Assembly: GCA_021827245.1 (NCBI GenBank)
Contig: JAKAWN010000084.1
Coordinates: forward strand, 1-19,053
Source of the DNA: Acidobacteriota bacterium
GTDB taxonomy: Bacteria > Acidobacteriota > Terriglobia > UBA7540
Reading direction: 5' to 3'
DNA length: 19,053 bases
Shown here: in pieces, positions 13,231 to 19,053 of the stretch
Numbering within the stretch: position 1 is the stretch's first letter
How the letters are laid out: the number at the start of each line of letters is the position of its first letter
Translations under genes and position numbers: made by a program
Notes under the pieces: generated by a model
The model's database searches: none
Seen by the model: the letters and a program-made list of their open reading frames with translations, nothing else
Told to the model about the DNA's origin: nothing

Positions 13231-15876
13231 TCAACATCCAACCCCGCTCTGCTGGAGCAGTTTGGCCACGAGGCCGGTCCAGCCTGTCTGATGGCTGGCT
13301 CCGATGCCCGCCCCGTTGTCCCCGTGGAAGTACTCGTTGAACAGAATCAGGTCTCGCCAATAGGGATCAATCTGGAACATTTCCGTCCCGCCATAGACGG
13401 GGCGGCGCCCGTCGGCCCCACGAAGGAAGATCCGGCACAAGCGCTGGGAGATCATCGTTGCCACTTCCCAGAGCGTCAACATCTGGCCTGAGCCCGTAGG
13501 GCATTCCACTTTGAGATCATCGCCGTAATAATGGTGATACTTCTGCAGGGACTCGATAATCAGAAGGTTCACCGGAAACCATACAGGCCCCCGCCAGTTG
13601 GAATTGCCTCCAAACAGCCCGGTGGTGGATTCGGCCGGCTCGTAGTCCACCGAGTGCACGTGGCCGTCCAGTTGCAGCGAATACGGGTGCTGCTCATGAT
13701 ATTTTGAAAGCGAGCGAATCCCGTAAGGCGAAAGAAACTCGTTTTCGTCCAACATGTATTTCAGCAGGCGCAGGAGGCGCTCGCTGGTCGGGATGGAAAG
13801 CAGCCGCCGCACGCCGTGCTCGGACTTCTGGCTGGTGTCCATCAAGCCGGCCATGTTTGGGTGAAAATCCACAAACCACTGCATCCTGGCCTTGAAGCCC
13901 GGAAATCGATCCACAATTTCCGGCTCCAGCGACTGCACCGCAAACAGCGGAATCAGCCCCACCATTGAACGGACTTTCATAAAAACGTGGCGCGAATCGG
14001 ACAAGTGCAAGACGTCGTAGTAGAAGCCGTCTTCCTCGTCCCACAGCTCGACGCCCTTTCCGCCTCGGTTGTTCATGGCGTCAACGATGTAAACGAAATG
14101 CTCAAAAAATTTGCTCGCTACGTCTTCGTAAGCGGAATCTTCCTTGGCCAGCTCAAAAGCGATCACCAGCATGTTGAGGCTGTACATGGCCATCCAGCTT
14201 GTTCCGTCGGATTGCTCGATAAAGCCGCCCATCGGCAGCGGCTTGGAGCGATCGAATATCCCGATGTTGTCGAGCCCCAGAAAGCCGCCTTCGAAGACGT
14301 TGTTGCCCTGGGGGTCTTTCCGATTCACCCACCACGTGAAATAGAGGAGCAGCTTGTGGAACACCCGCTCCAGAAAATTCCGGTCAGCCTTGCCGCGGCG
14401 CTTCTTTTCAATCTTGTAGACTCGCCACGCCGCCCAGGCATGTACCGGCGGATTCACATCGGCAAAAGCCCATTCGTAAGCCGGAAGCTGTCCGTTTGGG
14501 TGCATGTACCATTCGCGGAGAAGCAGAATCAGTTGCCGTTTGGCGAATTCCGGGTCAATCAGCGCCAGCGTGATGCAGTGGAACGCCAGGTCCCACGCGG
14601 CGTACCAGGGATACTCCCACTTGTCCGGAACAGAGATCACATCGTTGTTGTAAAGATGGACCCACTCGTGATTGCGCCCTTCCCAGCGCTCCGGCGGGGG
14701 CGGCGGATAGGACGGATCACCTTCCAACCAGGTTCGCACGTCGTAGTGGTAAAACTGTTTGCTCCAGAGCATTCCCGCGAACGCCTGGCGCATTACGTTC
14801 TTCGAGTCGGCTGAAAGGCCGTCCGGCACAATCGTCCGGTAAAACTCGTCGGCTTCCGCAATGCGATAATCAAACATTTTGGTGAAATCTTCGGCCAACA
14901 TTCCCGGCGCCGGCTCAGTGTTCCTGAACCGCAATCGAATCTCTGCGCTCTTGCCTGGGCTAATCTTCAGGTGATAGTGGGCGGCGCCTTTGGTCCCGTG
15001 GAATGAATTCACGGCATTCTGGTCGCCATGAACGACTGCGTTGTTGATGCCGTCCTTAACAAAGGGCATCCCGTTCTCCACTCCGAAAAGGCGTTGCAGG
15101 TTGGTCTCGTTCTCAGTGAACAGCAGATTGGGGGAACCTCCGCAGACTAGCCATCGCTTGCCATAGTATTCGTGATCTACGCTCATCGCGACGGCGCCGT
15201 CGACTGCCCAGTCCCTTGCGATCCGGGGCCGCCGATCGCCGCGCCCCCACGACCACCGGTTGCGGAACCAGACCGTTGGCAGCAGATCCAATTGCGCCGG
15301 TTCAGGCCCGCGGTTCCAGGCCGTCACTCGGATCAAAAGGTCCTCCTCGGTAGCCTTTGCATATTCCACAAACACGTCAAAGTACCGGCCCTCGTTGAAA
15401 ACTCCAGTATCCAGTAGCTCAAACTCGGGATCTTTGCGCCCGCGCCTGCGGTTCTCTTCCACCAGCCGCGAGTAAGGAAACTCCGCCTGAGGATACTTGT
15501 AGAGGTACTTCATGTAGGAGTGCGTCGGCGTGGAGTCCAGATAAAAGTAGTATTCTTTGACGTCCTCGCCGTGGTTGCCTTCGTTGCCCGTCAAGCCAAA
15601 CAGCCGCTCCTTCAGGATGGGATCGCGGCCGTTCCAGAAGGCGAAGGCCAGGCAGATATATTGATGGCGGTCGCAGATGCCCGCGATGCCGTCCTCGCCC
15701 CAGCGGTAGGTCCGGCTGCGCGCGTGATCGTGCGGCAGATATTCCCACGCCGTGCCGTTGGCGCTGTAGTCCTCACGCACGGTCCCCCACTGGCGCTCCG
15801 AGAGGTACGGCCCCCAGCGGTTCCAGTGCCCCTCACGCTGCCGCGATTCTTCAAGTCTCTGCTCTTCTGCTATCAT
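13231..15876 (-). CDS. Large glucosidase, GH63/MGH1-type glycoside hydrolase
   Basis: The 881-residue protein has an (alpha/alpha)6 barrel of the GH63 C-terminal type. Marks are the charged N-terminal [19 protein letters not shown] (20-38), [10 protein letters not shown] with the likely catalytic acid D429, [15 protein letters not shown] near 755 (substrate-site loop), and a final [15 protein letters not shown]. Eukaryotic relatives are processing glucosidase I; bacterial relatives act on alpha-glucosides or mannosyl/glucosylglycerate. The exact substrate cannot be read from sequence. There is no signal peptide. It is upstream of and close to the debranching enzyme, suggesting joint storage-glucan or solute turnover. 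The ATG has only a distant AAAGG upstream, and an inverted repeat lies 35 bases upstream. Confidence 0.85.
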   Translation of the reverse strand: MIAEEQRLEESRQREGHWNRWGPYLSERQWGTVREDYSANGTAWEYLPHDHARSRTYRWGEDGIAGICDRHQYICLAFAFWNGRDPILKERLFGLTGNEGNHGEDVKEYYFYLDSTPTHSYMKYLYKYPQAEFPYSRLVEENRRRGRKDPEFELLDTGVFNEGRYFDVFVEYAKATEEDLLIRVTAWNRGPEPAQLDLLPTVWFRNRWSWGRGDRRPRIARDWAVDGAVAMSVDHEYYGKRWLVCGGSPNLLFTENETNLQRLFGVENGMPFVKDGINNAVVHGDQNAVNSFHGTKGAAHYHLKISPGKSAEIRLRFRNTEPAPGMLAEDFTKMFDYRIAEADEFYRTIVPDGLSADSKNVMRQAFAGMLWSKQFYHYDVRTWLEGDPSYPPPPPERWEGRNHEWVHLYNNDVISVPDKWEYPWYAAWDLAFHCITLALIDPEFAKRQLILLLREWYMHPNGQLPAYEWAFADVNPPVHAWAAWRVYKIEKKRRGKADRNFLERVFHKLLLYFTWWVNRKDPQGNNVFEGGFLGLDNIGIFDRSKPLPMGGFIEQSDGTSWMAMYSLNMLVIAFELAKEDSAYEDVASKFFEHFVYIVDAMNNRGGKGVELWDEEDGFYYDVLHLSDSRHVFMKVRSMVGLIPLFAVQSLEPEIVDRFPGFKARMQWFVDFHPNMAGLMDTSQKSEHGVRRLLSIPTSERLLRLLKYMLDENEFLSPYGIRSLSKYHEQHPYSLQLDGHVHSVDYEPAESTTGLFGGNSNWRGPVWFPVNLLIIESLQKYHHYYGDDLKVECPTGSGQMLTLWEVATMISQRLCRIFLRGADGRRPVYGGTEMFQIDPYWRDLILFNEYFHGDNGAGIGASHQTGWTGLVAKLLQQSGVGC

Positions 15877-15910
15877 AGAGGAATTTTACCTTTGTATTGT
15901 TAGAGTAGCG

Positions 15911-15931
15911 ACGGCACCGGATCTGTGCCGT
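15911..15931. promoter_or_regulatory. Inverted repeat upstream of the glucosidase operon
   Basis: ACGGCAC and GTGCCGT form two perfect seven-base arms around a seven-base centre (CGGATCT), 35 bases before the glucosidase ATG and 63 bases past the stop of the upstream gene. It could be an operator for a sugar-responsive repressor, or a terminator stem without a T-run for the preceding gene. Confidence 0.4.
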
Positions 15932-15993
15932 GGGACTTTGCGAGCCAAGCTCCGACAAACCCGCATCATAAGAGGCGTGAACCAACTACTAAC

Positions 15994-16680
15994 TCATTTT
16001 TCAGCCCGTTGCTCCATGTCAGCGAGTGCTTGGAACCGCTTGTCGTATGGGAGCTTCTCTTTCACCGTAAATGCCTTCCCATTCCACACGTAGATCTCAG
16101 CTTTGGTAGGGAAGATGTAGTTTCCTTGCATTTTCCTTCCGGTGTAGATTAGCACCGTCTCCGCATCGGACGCCTCGGGTGGCCCGTTCACAAAGTCAAA
16201 GCTTGGCGCTGCCCGATTGAATACCACACTGACGCGCTCTTTCTGCAGGTGAAAGATCCTGACCACACTATGGTCGCCAATGTCCCCAACAGTTGCCACC
16301 AAGTTCTCACCTATGAGGAACATTGACGCTAGCTGCTCGTTCTCTACATATGTAAGTAACAACCGGCTTCGCCCCCGCAATTCCAGTTTGAACTGTAGAC
16401 GTGTTCCGACGCGGGAGACATATTCGGCCTTCACCCAATAGGCAGTGTTCCGTTCTCCGGCCGTCAAAATTCTCAGACACGCCTCCGTATATTCTACCTT
16501 GCCCGTAGGTTGGGGTATCGGAGTTGGCTTTGTCCTGACCGTCTGCTGGTTCGATGGCCTTAACGCGCCCCCAAATGCTTTCGCCTGCCCCAATCCCAAA
16601 CATATCAAGGCAAGACACAGGGGCGACAATATGGTCCGTAAGGTCAAACTTGAACCTGATTCGTGAAGAATACGTCGCAT
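15994..16680 (-). CDS. Exported protein of unknown function
   Basis: The 228-residue product starts MRRILHESGSS, has a hydrophobic stretch TILSPLCLALICLGLG (about 17-32) and an AKAFG site that fits signal peptidase I cleavage. The mature part begins with a Thr/Pro linker (TKPTPIPQP), then alternating beta-like segments (RLQFKLELRG, RLLLTYVENE, ENLVATVGDIGDH) and a Lys-rich C-terminus. I do not recognise a family; the beta-rich repeats might form a small propeller-like or lipocalin-like fold. GGAGG is eight bases before ATG 16680. A GTG at 16689 and an ATG at 16686 are too close to it. It is divergent from the aldo/keto reductase gene. Confidence 0.7.
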   Translation of the reverse strand: MRRILHESGSSLTLRTILSPLCLALICLGLGQAKAFGGALRPSNQQTVRTKPTPIPQPTGKVEYTEACLRILTAGERNTAYWVKAEYVSRVGTRLQFKLELRGRSRLLLTYVENEQLASMFLIGENLVATVGDIGDHSVVRIFHLQKERVSVVFNRAAPSFDFVNGPPEASDAETVLIYTGRKMQGNYIFPTKAEIYVWNGKAFTVKEKLPYDKRFQALADMEQRAEK

Positions 16681-16755
16681 CACCATCACCTCCGTTCAAT
16701 CCCTTCGACTAGTTGGAAACCATTTTACTGCGGGGTACGCCTGATAGGGTTGCGA

Positions 16756-16781
16756 GTTTTGCCTCGAGTCGCATGCAAAAC
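16756..16781. repeat. Inverted repeat in a divergent intergenic region
   Basis: GTTTTGC (16756-16762) and GCAAAAC (16775-16781) form a seven-base stem with a 12-base loop, between the divergent exported-protein and aldo/keto reductase genes. It may be a regulator site shared by both; this is inferred only from position. Confidence 0.35.
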
Positions 16782-16835
16782 CCACGAGGCCGAAAAGCGG
16801 GCCTTGCGCTACAAATGCGGGGACAATTCCCGCGA

Positions 16836-16864
16836 TTGACTCTTCCCCCGGCGGGTGCTACAAG
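16836..16864 (+). promoter_or_regulatory. Promoter of the aldo/keto reductase gene
   Basis: TTGACT (five of six consensus bases) and TACAAG (four of six) are separated by 17 bases. Transcription would start near 16871 and give a leader of about 43 bases containing the GAGGAG ribosome site. Confidence 0.45.
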
Positions 16865-16913
16865 CAATAGATAGGAACCGAAACTCAATCTCAATCGCCT
16901 CGAGGAGCCGACG

Positions 16914-17891
16914 ATGAAACGACGAGATTTCTTGAGAAAGAGTACTGCCGCTGTAGCGGGTCTGGCGGCATCTCAAGGCCTGCTCCCGCCGCTCGCAGCC
17001 AGTGAACCAGTTCCGGCTGCAGGAAGAACGATTCCGCGCCGCCCTCTCGGAAAAACCGGCGAGCATCTGTCCATCATCGGTATGGGGGGCATCGTGGTGA
17101 TGGATGTTTCTCAGTCCTTCGCCAACAACATTGTGGCAGAGGCCAGCGACCGCGGCATCAATTACGTCGATATTGCTCCCTCGTACGGCAACGCGCAGGA
17201 GAGGATGGGACCAGCGCTCAAGCCTTACCGCAACCGAGTTTTTCTGGCATGCAAAGAGATTGCTCGCGACCGCGCAGGCGCCGGGAAGGAACTCGAAGAA
17301 TCGCTCCGGCAGCTCCAGACCGATCACTTCGATCTCTACCAGCTTCATGCCCTGACCACAGTAGCAGAAGTGCACCAGGCGCTCGGCCCGGGCGGCGCCA
17401 TTGAAGCCTTCGTAGCCGCCAAGCAGGCCGGCAAGATACGCTTCCTCGGCTTTTCCGCCCACTCGGTTGAAGCCGCACTGATTGCCATGGATCAGTTCGA
17501 TTTTGACACCGTGCTCTTCCCTATCAATTTCGTCATGTACTCGCAGGCCAATTTCGGACCGCAGATCGTCCAGCGCGCCCGCGAAAAACAGATGGGCATG
17601 ATGGGCATTAAGGCCATGGCCAAGACGTTGTGGCCAGCCTCGGAAAAGAAACACCACCCTTACTCGAAGTGCTGGTACAAGCCCACTACGCTCCCCAAAC
17701 AGGCGGCGCTGGCCCTCCGATGGACGCTCTCACAACCGATTGCGGCGGCTATTCCGCCCGGCGAGATTGAGTATTTCCGCCTGGCGATGGACGTAGCGCA
17801 GCGCTTCACTCCGGTGAACGAAGACGAAACAAAAACCCTGATGGCTCAGGCCAGAGGTCTTCAACCGCTCTTCCATCTCGGCTCCGCTTGA
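16914..17891 (+). CDS. Tat-exported aldo/keto reductase
   Basis: The 325-residue protein begins MKRRDFLRKS followed by a hydrophobic Ala-rich stretch, a twin-arginine signal, so it is likely folded with its cofactor and exported to the periplasm. The body is an AKR barrel starting RRPLGKTGEHLSIIGMGG. The catalytic tetrad is visible as D86 (YVDIAPSYG), Y91, K114 (ACKE) and H145 (LYQLHAL). NADP(H)-dependent reduction of a carbonyl substrate is expected from the family; the substrate is unknown. GAGGAG is seven bases before the ATG. A good promoter lies 50 bases upstream. It appears monocistronic, with hairpins after the stop. Confidence 0.88.
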   Translation: MKRRDFLRKSTAAVAGLAASQGLLPPLAASEPVPAAGRTIPRRPLGKTGEHLSIIGMGGIVVMDVSQSFANNIVAEASDRGINYVDIAPSYGNAQERMGPALKPYRNRVFLACKEIARDRAGAGKELEESLRQLQTDHFDLYQLHALTTVAEVHQALGPGGAIEAFVAAKQAGKIRFLGFSAHSVEAALIAMDQFDFDTVLFPINFVMYSQANFGPQIVQRAREKQMGMMGIKAMAKTLWPASEKKHHPYSKCWYKPTTLPKQAALALRWTLSQPIAAAIPPGEIEYFRLAMDVAQRFTPVNEDETKTLMAQARGLQPLFHLGSA

Positions 17892-17934
17892 ACTAAGTCT
17901 TGCTTTCGTACCGCAAATTTCGTCCTTTAACGCT

Positions 17935-17992
17935 GCGGGGTTTGCGACGAATCCTACGCACAACCCGCATCCTGCGATACAACTGCGGGATG
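17935..17992 (+). terminator. Two adjacent stem-loops after the aldo/keto reductase gene
   Basis: The first arm GCGGGGTTTGCG (17935-17946) pairs at 10 of 12 positions with CGCACAACCCGC (17957-17968). The second arm CATCCTGC (17968-17975) pairs with GCGGGATG (17985-17992), with one G-U pair and a nine-base loop. The two share one base. No T-run follows, so this may be a Rho-assisted end or an mRNA 3' structure, or possibly part of a trpB leader. Confidence 0.35.
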
Positions 17993-18090
17993 GCAGAACG
18001 ACGGCCTGTGCCAGCCCATCTTGTGCTATGCTTCCCCTCTTACTCTGAGGGCGTGCAGCAGCTCAGGCTATACTTGTTTTGAGGAAGCAT

Positions 18091-19053
18091 ATGAACCAAT
18101 ATCGTTACACCCTATCCGAGCGTGAAATTCCCAGGAGCTGGTACAACGTGATTCCGGACCTTCCGGCTCCGTTGCCGCCGCCCTTGCATCCCGTCACCGG
18201 AGCGCCCGCCGGCCCGGAAGATCTCGCACCAATTTTCCCCATAGCACTGATCGAACAGGAGGTTTCAACCGCCTCGAGCATTCCCATCCCTGAGCCTGTG
18301 CTCGACATCCTGCGCGTGTGGCGGCCCACGCCTCTCTATCGCGCGCGACGCTTAGAGCAGGCGCTGGGCACGCCGGCCAAAATCTTCTACAAGTACGAAG
18401 GTGTTTCACCCGCCGGCAGCCACAAACCGAACACCTCTGTCGCCCAGGCTTATTACAACAAGGCGGCAGGTATCAAGAGGCTTTCTACGGAAACCGGCGC
18501 CGGCCAGTGGGGAAGTGCGCTGGCCTATGCCTGCAACGTCTTCGATATCGAGTGCATGGTCTACATGGTGAAGTGCAGCTACTTCCAGAAGCCTCACCGC
18601 CGTACGATCATGCAATGCTGGGGCGCCAACTGCATTCCTTCGCCCAGTGACCAAACGACCGCCGGGCGCGAGATCCTGGCCGCAGATCCGGAATGCCCCG
18701 GCAGCCTGGGCATTGCCATCAGCGAGGCGGTGGAGGATGCCGTCAGCCGCAAGGACACAAATTATTCGCTGGGCAGTGTGCTGAACCACGTCTTGCTCCA
18801 CCAGACCGTGATCGGCCAGGAGGCTATCGAGCAGCTCAAGCTGGCCGAAGCCTTTCCAGACATCGTGATCGGCTGCTGTGGCGGCGGCAGTAACTTCGGC
18901 GGTATCGCGTTTCCCTTTGTCCCGCACAAAGCCGCGGGGAAGGACATTCGCCTGATCGCCGTTGAGCCGGCCGCCTGCCCCACCATGACCAAGGGGCTCT
19001 ACGCTTACGATTTCGGCGACAAAAGCGGAATGACTCCACTGCTCAAGATGGAA
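18091..19053 (+). CDS. trpB: Tryptophan synthase beta chain, TrpB2 type (partial, runs off the right edge)
   Basis: An uninterrupted frame of 321 codons from ATG 18091 reaches the window end; full-length TrpB2 proteins are about 430-460 residues. The PLP lysine is K112 in GSHKPNT, and the phosphate-binding loop GGGSNFGG is at 264-271. The N-terminal segment [30 protein letters not shown] is typical of the TrpB2 subgroup, which makes tryptophan from indole and serine (or phosphoserine) often without a tight TrpA partner. GAGGAAG starts ten bases before the ATG. No trpA or other trp gene is in view, so it may be a second, stand-alone TrpB. A TATACT box at 18069-18074 exists, but no good -35 was found. 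Confidence 0.92.
   Translation, partial: MNQYRYTLSEREIPRSWYNVIPDLPAPLPPPLHPVTGAPAGPEDLAPIFPIALIEQEVSTASSIPIPEPVLDILRVWRPTPLYRARRLEQALGTPAKIFYKYEGVSPAGSHKPNTSVAQAYYNKAAGIKRLSTETGAGQWGSALAYACNVFDIECMVYMVKCSYFQKPHRRTIMQCWGANCIPSPSDQTTAGREILAADPECPGSLGIAISEAVEDAVSRKDTNYSLGSVLNHVLLHQTVIGQEAIEQLKLAEAFPDIVIGCCGGGSNFGGIAFPFVPHKAAGKDIRLIAVEPAACPTMTKGLYAYDFGDKSGMTPLLKME

Noticed and set aside
13987..14814. 275-codon plus-strand frame inside the glucosidase gene
   Set aside because: Antisense to a gene with conserved GH63 motifs and no start signal of its own.

Overview
The window looks like a chromosomal segment from an acidobacterium. This is inferred from protein style (YdeP/FdhA-like molybdoprotein, UbiA-type heme O synthase with an LTKPE motif, DUF420 protein, paired MGH1-type glucosidase and amylo-alpha-1,6-glucosidase) and from moderately high GC; no rRNA or tRNA is present to confirm it. 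All assignments were made by reading motifs, without database searches.

Layout. (1) 1-480: the end of a gene that may be a transposase, then two tiny overlapping reading frames with repeated ACGAACC units. (2) 481-2709 (+): a molybdopterin oxidoreductase related to formate dehydrogenase alpha/YdeP. It converges on (3) a minus-strand chromosome-maintenance group reading rsmG - parA - parB - bactofilin - MobB-like P-loop protein (6469 down to 2778). Two perfect parS sites (5759-5774, 6582-6597) bracket rsmG. A near-consensus promoter lies so close to rsmG that its mRNA may be leaderless. (4) 6470-7338: a long stretch with no convincing gene except for the rsmG promoter and the second parS. (5) 7339-11064 (+): a respiratory group with an orphan cytochrome oxidase subunit III, a 590-base gap, then ctaB (heme O synthase), a DUF420/CtaM-like membrane protein, a HemJ/CopD-like membrane protein and a CDGSH iron-sulfur protein. 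(6) 15876 down to 11158 (-): a large GH63/MGH1-type glucosidase followed by a GH133 amylo-alpha-1,6-glucosidase, probably co-transcribed. (7) 16680-15994 (-): an unknown exported protein. (8) 16914-17891 (+): a Tat-exported aldo/keto reductase with a good promoter. (9) 18091-end (+): a TrpB2-type tryptophan synthase beta chain cut by the window edge.

How the genes fit together. rsmG-parA-parB-parS is the classical origin-proximal segregation locus, here with a bactofilin as the next gene, which recalls the bactofilin/ParABS link known from Myxococcus. The ctaB-DUF420-HemJ-like-CDGSH row reads as a heme-supply and oxidase-assembly module next to a lone coxIII. The MobB-like protein and the molybdoenzyme face each other tail to tail and may share molybdenum-cofactor biology. 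The two glycoside hydrolases probably act on alpha-glucans or related storage and compatible-solute glycosides. No CRISPR array, complete insertion sequence, tRNA or rRNA was seen.
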